Assembly (NCBI GenBank): GCA_949987705.1
Contig: OX465281.1
Span: forward strand, 160,842,393-160,906,392
Length of the DNA stretch: 64,000 nucleotides
Reading direction: 5' to 3'
Source of the DNA: Thereva unica
Lineage: Eukaryota; Arthropoda; Insecta; Diptera; Therevidae
A model generated the notes under the pieces. It was given only the letters and a program-made list of their open reading frames with translations, had not been told where the DNA came from and ran no database searches. Shown piece after piece: positions 54,175 through 64,000 of the stretch (position 1 is its first letter; every line of letters starts with the position of its first letter). A program made the position numbers and the translations under genes.

Positions 54175-54364
54175 TCTTATTAATGTACGTTTAATTATTA
54201 ACTTTTTCATGCAAACTTCAGAGTCAACTATTTTATTTAATTTCCTTTAGACAAGTCCCAAAATTTTGTTGTTTTTATTTTTTACTTAGCCCCAGTCGAC
54301 TGGGTTTTTATAACCGGTTTCCTTGGCTAAGTAAGACCGGAAGTAGTAGGACGATGTCCCTACA
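54175..54364 (-). repeat. 5' LTR of gypsy copy 2 (outer part)
   Basis: Matches 42709-42907; ends at GGGT. The inner end of the LTR is at 51869-51880, on the other side of the Helitron. Confidence 0.85.
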
Positions 54365-55286
54365 GGGTAACGAAATTTTTGCACGATTTTGAAAGGTTGT
54401 CGGATTTTGACAAGTGATGTATTGTTCGAAGGCAGAATCCAAAGAAGATCACTTCGTTTATAACGGGTCTCATTCCATCGAGTTTATTAGATATCAGAAA
54501 AACTTTTCAATATAAGGTCTTTCTGACAATTAGCCGAAGTTTTTTCTATTTAAACAAAAAGGCCCGATCGAATATTATGAAATTTTTTTCAGAGCATTTC
54601 TTCGTTAATATTCCTTTTTCGGCACCTCAATGAAGTCGATATAGTTTTTAGTTTGGGCGGTATCGTGCAGGTACAAAAATCATAAACGTCGTTTACACAA
54701 AAAAAAAAAAAAAAACGGTTCGACCGAATTTTATGAAAATCCTTTCAGATCATGGTTAATACTCTTCGAACGCTACGTCGAAGTTAATACTCTTCGAACT
54801 GCACGTCATCTAAGACGATATCTTTTATAGTTCGCGCGATATCGTGCAAGTACAAAAATTCATTTATGTCATTGACCGAATATTATTAAAATCTTTTCAG
54901 ATTATATTGTCGCTAATACGCTTCGAACGGCACCTCAAGTAAGTCAACATCTTTCGTGGTTCGAGCAATATCGTGCAGGTACAATAATCACTTACGAGGC
55001 TTAAACAAAAAAACGGGTCAACCGAATTTTATGAAAATCTTTTCAGTTCATATTTCGGTTAATACGCTTCGAACGACACCTCAACGAAGTCGATATTTTT
55101 TTTGGCTCGCGCGATATCGTGCAGGAAAAAATGTCCACATACGTACGCACATACACACACACACACACATACTTCCTCCCAATTTTTTGCTTAAAATGCT
55201 CCTGGGACCTTGAAAGATGAAAATACGTTGAAATTTTCGATTTCGATTTTCGGACCGATTACAATAACTTCCTATACTGGGAAGTT
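54365..55286 (-). mobile_element. Foldback/HINE-like element, copy E, right part
   Basis: It continues copy E after the gypsy insertion: unique half, then several ~150-bp subrepeats, a (CA)n tract (55149-55168) and the terminal CTTCCTATACTGGGAAGTT. The first subrepeats are rearranged, with GTTAATACTCTTCGAAC twice in close succession. Confidence 0.85.
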
Positions 55287-55896
55287 AAAAAAACGGTTCG
55301 ACCGAATTTTATGAAAATCCTTTCAGATCATGGTTAATACTCTTCGAACGGTACGTCGAAGTTAATACTCTTCGAACTGCACGTCATCTAAGACGATATC
55401 TTTTATAGTTCGCGCGATATCGTGCAGGTACAAAAATTCATTTATGTCATTTAAACCAAAAAACTGCTCGACCGAATATTATTAAAATCTTTTCAGATTA
55501 TATTGTCGCTAATACGCTTCGAACGGCACCTCAAGTAAGTCAACATCTTTCGTGGTTCGAGCAATATCGTGCAGGTACAATAATCACTTACGAGTCTTAA
55601 ACAAAAAAACGGGTCAACCGAATTTTATGAAAATCTTTTCAGTTCATATTTCGGTTAATACGCTTCGAACGACACCTCAACGAAGTCGATATTTTTTTTG
55701 GCTCGCGCGATATCGTGCAGGAAAAAATGTCCACATCCGTACGCACACACACACACACACACACACATACACACACACATACTTCCTCCCAATTTTTTGC
55801 TTAAAATGCTCCTGGGACCTTGAAAGATGAAAATACGTTGAAATTTTCGATTTCGATTTTCGGACCGATTACAATAACTTCCTATACTGGGAAGTT
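55287..55896 (-). repeat. Tandem duplication of the HINE copy E terminus
   Basis: The ~580-610-bp segment from AAACGGTTCGACCG to the terminal GGGAAGTT at ~54712-55286 is repeated here almost exactly, with a longer (CA)n tract. The ORFs 54956-55213 and 55552-55830 are the same repeat-derived frame. Confidence 0.9.
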
Positions 55897-55903
55897 AAAA
55901 ATA

Positions 55904-57249
55904 AACTAGTTGCGATGTGGGTTCGACCCTTTGGGTCCACACGATCAACTTCCCAGTATGATGGAAGGAAGCTCTTTGAAATAACGATAAGAATGGTAAA
56001 TCCGCAAGGCTTTTCTAAAGAACTTTTTTTTGTTGAACAGTAGCAAACAAACATGTCCCTGGCACTTCGTTCGCTACACTATAAAGCGAATTCATTTTGA
56101 GCGTGTTGACGCGCTGATGATATACTGCAATGGTAAAAACTTCATTTTCAATTCGAACGATTTCAGGAGATAGTACCAAAATTAATCAATGTAACGGATT
56201 TGTCAAACTTGTCCGAAAAGGCCAAACTGTAATCACTGGAAATCCCGCGATGAACTCAATTCCCAAAACAATCCGCCGTTCAAACAGTTCTGAACTAAAG
56301 TTTGAAAATTTCGTCATGTTTGTATGGTATGTATTTGTTGAATGGTTTCTAAAGAAAACTCGGATTTTGACGAGTGATGACTCTTTGGGAAGCTATTGCT
56401 CGGCTGAATCCATAAAAGTGAACTTCATTTTAAACGGGTGTCATTCTAACGCTTCGATCGGCACTTCAATGAAGTCAATATCATTTTTGGTTTGCGTTCT
56501 ATCGAGCATGTACAAAAATCAGTTACGCGCTTTAAACATAGATACCGCTAGATCGAATTTTATGAAAATCTTTTCACAGTGTACTTTCAGCAATACGCTA
56601 CGATCGGCACCTCAAAGAAGTCGGTATCATGGTTGGTTCGTGCTAAATCGTTCATTTACAAAAATCACTTACGTCGCTTAAACAAAAAAACGGCTCGACC
56701 GAATTTTATGAAAATCTTTTCAGATTATATTTTGGTTAATACTCTTCGAAGGGCACGTCAACTAAGTCGACATCTTTTATAGTTCGCACGATATCGTGCA
56801 GGTACAAAAATCACTTAAGTCATTTAAACCAAAAAACCGCTCGACCGAATATTATAAAAACCTTTTCACATTATATTGTCGCTAATACGCTTCGAACGGC
56901 GCCTCAAGTACGTCAATATCTTTCGTGGTTCGGGCGATATCGTGCAGGTACTAAAATCACTTACGTCGCTTAAACAAAAAAACGGCTGGACCGAATTTCA
57001 TGAAAATCTTTTCAGATCATATTTCGGTTAATACGCTTCGAACGACACCTCAACGAAGTCGATATCAGTTTTGGTTCGCACGATATCGTGCAGGAAAAAA
57101 TGACCACACCCGTACGCACATACACACACACATACTTCCTCCCAATTTTTTGCTTAAAATGCTCCTGGGACCTTGAAAGATGAAAAAACGTTGAAATTTT
57201 CGATTTCGATTTTCGGACCGATTACAATAACTTCCTATACTGGGAAGTT
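55904..57249 (-). mobile_element. Foldback/HINE-like element, copy F (complete)
   Basis: AACTAGTTGCGATGTGGG at the left, CCTATACTGGGAAGTT at the right. It is the near-identical reverse of copy C (20855-22210). A 183-codon plus frame (56130-56681) differs from that of copy C at only three residues. The element abuts the duplicated terminus of copy E with only ~7 bp between. Confidence 0.88.
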
Positions 57250-57263
57250 AAAAATATGTACAT

Positions 57264-57577
57264 AAAAGAAAGCGTGAAATTTCAATTTTAATGAAAAAGT
57301 TAATTAAAAGAATGGCGCATTTTTCATCAAAAAATGTTGTTAGAATTTTCTTCAAAGTGAATTGAGCAAAACAAGAAGTTTAAATTAATTTTTTACTACG
57401 CCTTATAAATTAATACATAAAATCTTAAATATATTTAAAAATAAAACAAAATTAAAAATGATGATTTTATAAAAAAAGTGTAAACTTGATATAAAAATAA
57501 TGAAATTAATAAAGCAAAAAATTGGGTGCTATTGTAACTTTTATTTCAGTTAAAATTGAAATTTCACGCTTTTTTTT
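57264..57577. mobile_element. Small AT-rich MITE with ~21-bp inverted ends
   Basis: AAAGCGTGAAATTTCAATTTTAA (57269-57291) is inverted at 57550-57572. The interior is A+T rich with no ORF. Confidence 0.6.
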
Positions 57578-58010
57578 ACATATTTTTTATTTTTTACCTT
57601 TCGGTACATTTTTTAGTTAATTTAAAGAATAGTTTTAAAAAAAATTTTAACCATTCATTTTAATTATATTCAGTTACTCTAATGTAAATGCACCCTTAGC
57701 AGGATGATAAAAGCTGATCCAGCTGGCGCCGCATTGCTGAAAAGGCCTTCTCTCGCGGCGGAAATGGGACCACTAGTAGATTTTAGCCTTTTCAAACAAA
57801 AAAAAGCTTATACAGAGGCTCTGTCCGTCTGTTTGTCTGTCCGTCTGTGACCTTCTTTCATCTCTGAAAGTACTGTCGCTACAGACTTTTGCCATATCTT
57901 CTCAAATTGTAGCTCTTGATCAAGAGCCCTAAAACTGAGGAAATAGTCTGGAAACTCCAACCGGAAGTATATTTAACGACAAAACAGAGATTTCTAATAA
58001 AGTACATATC
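57578..58010. other. No gene; SINE-like debris with (GTCTGTCC)n
   Basis: AT-rich to ~57680. Then comes a moderately GC-rich patch (57700-57960) with CTGTCCGTCTGTTTGTCTGT and no reading frame. Nothing further is recognised. Confidence 0.4.
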
Positions 58011-58080
58011 AGTAGCCTAGAGCTAAGGCGCTGGAATCCTATCCCGTGGAACCAAGTTCAATCCTCGGCCGCGCAATAGT
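58011..58080 (+). other. tRNA-like SINE head
   Basis: AGTAGCCTAGAGCTAAGGCGC resembles a Pol III A-box and CAAGTTCAATCCTCGG a B-box, ~30 bases apart. AT-rich body sequence follows. It has no closed acceptor stem, so it is not a tRNA gene. Confidence 0.45.
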
Positions 58081-59335
58081 GAAATATAAATTTTTGTTTA
58101 CTTCATTGGAACATGTTTTGGATGTATCACTAAATTATATTATTTGATAATGACACTCAGGAGAACATTTACTTAATTAAAAGTGAAAAAATATCATTTT
58201 CTTGATTTTCTGTGGTCATGCAGTCTAAAGTGTTATTCAACAGAAAGAATACCATGATGCTTCCGCCTGCCAAGGCACCAACATAAAAAAAAACAATAAA
58301 TTATTTACATATATGCAAATTTAAAATTAGTCTTAAAATCCTTCCAAAGAAGTATAACTTCTAGTGCGCGTACTTAAGAAAACACACATATGTGTGTATA
58401 TTCTAGTTATATTAATCAATTTTCTTCTCAATTTCTATTTTAAGTATATATAATACAACATAACACAATCCTTTTTTTACGTCTAGTCCAGTGCAATTAG
58501 TAAATCAAATTGCATTTCATGATGGTCAAAATTTTTTTTTTGGAATTTGTTGGGGTACATCTGGCAATGTTAAAACCAAGTTTGTGGGGTCGCAGTGTGA
58601 TGGGAAAAGCCGCCATCTTGAAAAAGAGGTAGAGGTCGTTTATACAAAATAACTCGGTTGTGTGCAATGATAGCTGAAAATGATCACTGAAAGGGTGTTA
58701 GAGAATAAAATTATCTAAAAAATGAGCCCTTAACGAGATCTGTAAATCGATTTGGCTCAAAGTTATGGCCGCTCAAAGTTCGAACTTGTTCGGGTGGTTG
58801 AGGTTGAATGCAGTTTTTTGCGATTATCTCGTAAGATATTAATTTGAGTGGGTTAATACCGATAACCAAACTTATAGTGCTAGTAATTACCTTTAGAATA
58901 AGCCCTTAGTCATCGTTCTCGCTTGTATAGTTTGCGAGTAATACAACGCCAAAGTTTGCACTTCACGTGCCTGAAATAACTGATAACGCCATTTTTTTTT
59001 AATATCTCATTAACGGTTGCTCATATGAAAAAGTAGTAAACAGCAAAAATTCGGACAATATCTTTCAAATGAGCTATTAGTTGAAGCCCCATGTCGTTTT
59101 ATGCCAGCGATACAACCGGTCAAAGGTCAACCGCGAGGTTTACGAATTGTTTGTTTAAATACTTTGGGAAATTATAGCAATGAGACATATGTAGTGGCTT
59201 AGAACCATCAATTTTGACATTCTAAAACTATTTTGTTTGACGAGAAACAATAAATATTCATCAGTAAAACTTTCTCACGAAAGAAAGATTAGCAATCGAA
59301 GGTTTAAGGGCCAAGATACTTTCCCAAAACAGTCT

Positions 59336-59590
59336 CCAGTCAGTTGAATTTAGTTGAGTTAAGTTGAGATTAGTTGAGTTTAGTTGAGTTTAGTCGAGTA
59401 TAGTTGATTTTGGTTGAGTTTAGTTGAGTTTAGTTGGTGGCAGTTGATTTATTGGAGTTTAGTTGAATTTAGTTAAGTTAGTTCTGTTTAGTTGAGTTGA
59501 ATCTTAATAGTTATATTAATCGTTCAGTTTAGTTGCGTTTGGTTGAGTTTAGTTGAGTTTGGTTCAGTTTAGTTGAGTTTAGATGAGTTC
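59336..59590. repeat. (GAGTTTAGTT)n-type simple repeat
   Basis: Imperfect 10-bp repeats TTGAGTTTAG over ~250 bp in the loop of the palindromic element. Confidence 0.92.
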
Positions 59591-59773
59591 TCGACCGCCA
59601 ACATTCATGTGAGGTGCTACATTCAATACTGGGATGAAGATGAAGGTATTCTCCCACAAAAGTACTCACGTATTGTTTATATTAAAGATTTATCGAAAAA
59701 AAAAATATATGATATATTGAAAGGGAGTGCTTTAGTTTTCGCGATTCTTAGCTACTATTTCCCATTATTATAA
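59573..59773 (+). CDS. Unrecognised 66-codon ORF in the loop of the palindrome
   Basis: It begins in the simple repeat and then reads NIHVRCYIQYWDEDEGILPQ and KYSRIVYIKDLSKKKIY, followed by a hydrophobic tail. No family is recognised. The composition is more protein-like than the surroundings, so a captured gene fragment is possible, but the ORF is short. Confidence 0.25.
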   Translation: MSLDEFSTANIHVRCYIQYWDEDEGILPQKYSRIVYIKDLSKKKIYDILKGSALVFAILSYYFPLL

Positions 59774-60556
59774 TTTTCCAAAGTAGTTAAATAACCCAAA
59801 ATATAGATAATTCAGGGGGTTACATAAAATTCTAATTCATCCGACACGCGAAACTGGCTGGAAGCGAGTTATTCGTGGAGAAGTGACATAACCTTCGCGC
59901 TTGACTTTTCACCCGCTATGTCGCGGACATGAAACGACATAGAGCTTAGGATAATAGCCCATCTGAAAGATATTTTTATGCCCGTATTTCTTCTATTTAC
60001 TACATTTTCATATGAGCAATCGTTAACGAGATATTCAAAAAAATGGCGTTATCACTTATTTCAGGCACGTGAAGTGCGAACTTTGGCGTTGTATTACTCG
60101 CAAACTATACAAGCGAGAACGATGACTAAGGGCTTATTCTAAAGGTAATCACTAGCACTATAAGTTTGGTAATCGGTATTAACTCATCCAAATTAATATC
60201 TTACGAGATAATCGCAAAAAACTGCATTCAACCTCAACCACCCGAACAAGTTCGAACTTTGAGCGGCCATAACTTTGAGCCAAATCGATTTACAGACCTC
60301 GTTGAGGGCTCATTTTTTAGATAATTTTATTCTCTAACACCCTTTCAGTGATCATTTTCAGCTATCATTGCACACAACCGAGTTATTTTGTATAAACGAC
60401 CTCTACCTCTTTTTCAAGATGGCGGCTTTTCCCATCACACTGCGACCCCACAAACTTGGTTTTAACATTGTCAGATGTACCCCAACAAATTCCAAAAAAA
60501 AAATTTTGACCATCATGAAATGCAATTTCATGCCCTTTTTTCGACTAATTGCACTG

Positions 60557-61268
60557 AGTTAGTCCTACAGTTTCGCTAGGCGTTACCTTACAGTGAAGTA
60601 CAATAATACAAAAACCTTAATGTAATGTGGCGCCTTCACCATTTTTATCAAATCTGATGCTCGAAATTATTAAGAAAAGAACCATTTGGAAATTATGGTT
60701 GTAAAACTCCACAAAATTAAGTCACCAAGGCCGATGAATTCAAATGCAACCTACTAGCAAAAAAGAGGCGAAAAGTGGGTAGCGAATGGCATTAAACCAG
60801 CAAATTGCTCAAGTTATGGGGTACTTAACAGTAATTTGCATATATTAGGGCGCGAGGGAGGACCATAAACAAACAATAAATTTGCATAAAATTCCTGAAT
60901 GGATGAGTTCTGATAAAGCTATGAACTCAAAAGCGATTGTATACAGTCTGGCTCCTCTGTACCTATTTGTCGAGGTGTATTGACCCTCACGAACCCGGAA
61001 GAAGTCATTTTTTAAGGGCATTGAGGCTTTACTTGTTTTGTTATTAAGAAGTAATTAAGGCGTATTTGGGACATAGTTTCTAAACTGGTACATAACAAAT
61101 ACACACTTCATGTGGTGTCTGTACACCAATGTACCAAAATATCTTGTTATGCAGAACCAATGTATTTCTTGTCAACCGTCAATACACCAGAACTTTAAAG
61201 TGCATTAATGGTGATACCTAAGTTAGAGGTAGAGTATTTACATATGTAAGTAGAAATACATACATATA
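60557..61268. other. ~700 bp without recognisable feature
   Basis: Moderately AT-rich single-copy-looking sequence. Short ATACATAC runs occur near 61240-61268. No ORF or repeat match within the window. Confidence 0.4.
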
Positions 61269-61755
61269 CAGGGTGTCTCAGACCACCCCATTATTTCGAA
61301 GAGTTTTGAAAAAAAAAAAAAATGAAAACAAAAAAAACACGTATCAAATATTTTTTCAAACTCTATTCAGCCATACCAAAAACGCCCCCTACCCCTACCC
61401 CCTGGGGTAGGGGGTGCAACTTCAAAAACAAAATGGAAACCCCCGTTTTTTATTGCAGATTCGGAATCTTCATCAAAAAATATGAAGATTTTGTCCCAAG
61501 CATTTTTTACGATTCGCCATAGATGGCGCTGTAATCGGAGGAAAACGTTTTTATGACTTATTTATTTCCGCCGATTACAGCGCCATCTAATAAAATCTTC
61601 ATATTTTATCATGAAGAATCTAAATCTGCAATAAAAAATAGGGGTTTTTATTTTGTTTTCAATTCTGCATCCATTCCCCAAAAAAATAGGGGGTAGAGAG
61701 CCATTTTGATTATAAACTTACGGCCTTACGGGTACGGGTGGTCTGAGACACCCTG
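61269..61755. mobile_element. Foldback MITE, CAGGGTGTCTCAGACCACC ends
   Basis: Inverted ends CAGGGTGTCTCAGACCACCC / GGTGGTCTGAGACACCCTG, with TATA on both sides (61265-61268, 61756-61759), fit a TA-type target. The interior is also largely inverted, with ATGGCGCTGTAATCGG facing CCGATTACAGCGCCATCT around the centre. The short ORF at 61322 is not a gene. Confidence 0.85.
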
Positions 61756-61894
61756 TATATTTATGTATTTATCATATATGCATGTATTCTATCATATATG
61801 TATGTATGTGTATATACATACATATATATTATATGTAGAAGGGTTAAGAAACTAAATGTAATTGACACAAATTCTTATGCTATTAGAAAACTTT

Positions 61895-62769
61895 ATGATT
61901 AATTAATTTATTTATTTATTAATTCGCCAAACAAGGCACACTTAAACTAGATATACATATACGTAGATTAAAAAACATTGTGTACAGGTTTTTTTATATA
62001 ACTACTGATAGCTACTAAAAACCAACTGTCAGAGAGGGGGTTATGTTAGTAGGGATTTGAGTATTTTTTTATAGGATGCCTTGTTGAGGGAAGGGGAGAA
62101 AGAGGAGCTATGGCTATTAAAAACCATACAGCATCTGTTGACGGGCTCGTTCCTTGCGTAATCGGCGCGGTGTGGATATTCCCTAAGTAGTTTAGTGTGT
62201 CGTGTGTGTCGGACTACATCATTCAATTTGATTCTGTCCGACATGGGATCAAGCACTTTGAGACTGTCCAAGTAGTGCGGCAGGGTTTGGTAGTCATGGG
62301 GGCTGTGTATGCTGTAGGCTGTGTCTCAGGGAAAAAAGAAGAAATCTCTTTTGAATGGATTCGATCCTCCTGCTGCTCACTTGGAATTTAGGATCCCAGA
62401 TAGGACACGCATATTCCAGGATAGGGCGGACTAAAAAACAGAAGAGTGTTTTTGTGACCCATACATTACCAAATTCTTTGGCTCTCCTCTTAATGAAACC
62501 AAGAAGTTTGTTGGCTCTGGCAGTTATATTATCGTAGTGCAGGTTGAAATTGAGTTTTTTGTCTAGGACGACGCCTAGATCTACGATATGATCAACCTGA
62601 TCCAACATTATGCCATTGAGATAATAGTTATGGTTTTTTGTGTTTTTTAAGCGGGAGAAGGTAATTGCATGACATTTGCTGGTGTTAAGTTGCAGTTTGT
62701 TCACGGTGCACCAGTCGTGTAGGGCATTGAGTTTTGTCTGCAAGAAGGAAGCATCACTTTGGGTCTTAA
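61895..62769 (-). pseudogene. Jockey/CR1-like LINE, reverse transcriptase C-terminus and 3' end
   Basis: Minus-strand frames give LNALHDWCTVNKLQLNTSKC, DHIVDLGVVLDKKLNF, ANKLLGFIKRRAKEF and RPILEYACPIWDP, which are thumb-region motifs of Jockey-type LINEs. A second frame follows (62271-62041, RHTRHTKLLREYPHRADYAR) after a break near 62290. The 3' UTR ends TTTGGCGAATTAATAAATAAATAAAT. The upstream part is cut by a Helitron at 62770. Confidence 0.82.
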
Positions 62770-64000
62770 TCCTTACTAATATTATAAATGCGAAAGTAAC
62801 TCTGTCTGTCTGTCTGTCTATCTGTCTGTCTGTCTGTCTGTCTGTTACGCTTTCATGCCTAAACCACAAAACCGATTTTGATGAAATTTGCTACAGACAT
62901 AGTTTAGACCTTGGAGACGGACATAGGCTACTTTTTATGGAGAAAAAAAAGGGTTTAAGGGAGTGAAATGGGGTTCAATAAGTTGTAAGGGGATTTTTTA
63001 TCTTTACTTTTTTTCTCTATTGTATAAAAAGTAACTGACTGACAGACAACGCACAACCTAAACCGCTGGAGCTAAAGGGCTGAAATTTTGACAGTGCATC
63101 CCTATAATGGCGTGGACATCCACTATAAAGCGATTTTTCGAAATTCATCCCTTAAGGGGGTGAAATGGGGTTTATCCAAACCGCTGGAGCTATAGGGTTG
63201 AAATTTTAACAGTGGAGCCCTATAATGACGTGGACATCCACTAAAGAGCGATTTTTCGAAATTAATCCCCTAAGGGTGTGAAATGGGGTTTTTACAAACC
63301 GCTAAAGCTATAGGGCTGAAATTTTGACAGTGCATCCCTATAATGACGTTTACATCCAGTAATCCACTAAAGAGCGATTTTTCAAAATTCATCCCCTAAG
63401 GGTGTGAAATAGGGTTTTTACAAACCGCTAAAGCTATAGGGTTGAAATTCGGACAGTGCATCCCTACAAAGGAGTGGACATCCACTATAAAGCGATTTTT
63501 CGAAATTCATCCCTTAAGCGGGTGAAATAGGGTTTATCCAAACCGCTGGAGCTATAGGGTTGAAATTTTAACAGTGAATCCCTATAATGACGTGGACATC
63601 CACTAAAGAGCGATTTTTCGAAATTCATCCCCTTAAGGTGTGAAATGGGGTTTTTACAAACCGCTGAAGCTATAGGACTGAAATTTGGACAGTGCATCCC
63701 TATAATGGAGTGGACATCCACTATAAAGCGATTTTTCGAAATTCATCCCTTAAGCGGGTGAAATAGGGTATATCCAAACCGCTGGAGCTAAAGGGTTGAA
63801 ATTTTAACAGTGCATCCCTATAATGACGTGGACATCCACTAAAGAGCGATTTTTCGAAATTCATCCCCTAAGGGTGTGAAATGGGGTTTTTACAAACCGC
63901 TAAAGCTATAGGGCTGAAATTTGGACAGTGCATCCCTATAATGACGTTTACATCCACTAAAGAGCGATTTTTCGAAATTCATCCCTAAGGGTGTGAAATA
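62770..64000 (+). mobile_element. Helitron with 118-bp minisatellite, runs off the window
   Basis: Starts TCCTTACTAATATTATAAATG after an A, inside the Jockey-like gene. A (CTGT)n tract follows, then GCTACAGACATAGTTTAGACC and a minisatellite from ~63080. It is the same family as 33261-35162 in opposite orientation. The 3' end lies beyond the window. Confidence 0.85.
63060..64000. repeat. Minisatellite array, ~118-bp unit, ~8 copies
   Basis: Units read GACAGTGCATCCCTATAATG.CGTGGACATCCACTA...GCGATTTTTCGAAATTCATCC...AAACCGCT.GAGCTATAGGG, starting near 63090, 63208, 63329, 63459, 63572, 63692, 63810 and 63928. Two slightly different unit types alternate (CTATAAAGCG/GGAGCT and CTAAAGAGCG/AAAGCT). 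Confidence 0.95.

Larger units (their letters stand above)
42563..54364 (-). mobile_element. Ty3/gypsy element of CsRn1 type (copy 2), 11.8 kb with nested inserts
   Basis: GGGT flanks both ends (42559-42562 and 54365-54368), and the HINE copy is continuous across it. Reading minus: 5' LTR (54364-54175 plus 51880-51869, split by a Helitron), PBS, leader, gag (50066-49741 and 46600-45890, split by Transib), pol (to 42928), purine tract and 3' LTR. Gag and pol have many stops and frame breaks. The order of insertion is gypsy first, then Transib and Helitron. Confidence 0.9.
58489..60556. mobile_element. 2.07-kb element with ~660-bp inverted arms
   Basis: The ends read CAGTGCAATTAGT and its complement. 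The arms (to about 59150, and from about 59880) are inverted with ~90% similarity by eye. They contain GATGGTCAAAATTTTTTTTT, AAGATGGCGGCTTTTCCC and ACTTCACGTGCCTGAAATAA. The loop holds a simple repeat and a 66-codon ORF. The flanks CTAGTC and TTAGTC are alike but not a clean duplication. Confidence 0.82.

Noticed and set aside
62294..62430. Continuation of the LINE ORF through 62869 with Arg-Gln-Thr-Asp repeats
   Set aside because: The portion above 62769 is the (CTGT)n tract of the Helitron and not RT.

Overview
This window is a repeat- and transposon-dominated stretch of an animal nuclear genome, very probably an insect. The evidence is an errantivirus-like env-bearing Ty3/gypsy element, a Transib (RAG1-like) DNA transposon, RTE and Jockey-like LINEs, a Penelope-like element, Tc1-type elements and Helitrons whose ends are familiar from insect genomes. 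The order or species cannot be read from the sequence. I found no convincing host protein-coding gene and no complete canonical tRNA or rRNA gene.

Layout. (1) 1-10496: a satellite array made of ~111-bp and ~127-bp monomers, organised in higher-order units (satellite block plus ~630-bp spacer). The middle unit carries a 485-bp TA-flanked MITE that is absent from the same site in the other two. (2) 10497-38219: one minus-strand errantivirus-like provirus spread over ~26.7 kb. Its gag, protease, RT, RNase H, integrase and env pieces are colinear but split by two foldback/HINE-like elements (one at each end), a 731-bp palindrome, a Helitron and a 17.6-kb block. That block is bounded by AACCGACTT inverted ends. 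It contains a plus-strand LTR element with a SAP-domain gag, and that element in turn holds a Penelope-like element, another HINE copy, a CsRn1-type gypsy element, a structurally full-length RTE, a Tc1 fragment and tandem repeats. (3) 38220-42008: a decayed second RTE with a ~1-kb insertion, then relic sequence. (4) 42009-57249: a HINE copy split by an 11.8-kb CsRn1-type gypsy element with a GGGT target duplication. The gypsy gag is split by a Transib with perfect CGGCG duplications. Its 5' LTR is split by a Helitron that carries the same satellite monomers as region 1, and those satellites are interrupted by a Tc1-type MITE. (5) 57250-64000: small MITEs, a 2.07-kb palindromic element, a Jockey-like LINE tail and a Helitron with 118-bp minisatellite repeats running off the window.

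The genes do not form a cellular pathway; they are parts of selfish elements at different stages of decay. The most interesting points are: the Transib, whose three catalytic acidic residues, RSS-like heptamer CACAGTG and target duplication are all visible; a satellite that exists both as a large higher-order array and as internal repeats of a Helitron; a widespread foldback/HINE-like family with ~150-bp subrepeats; and a nest of insertions deep enough to order in time from target duplications and colinear broken genes.
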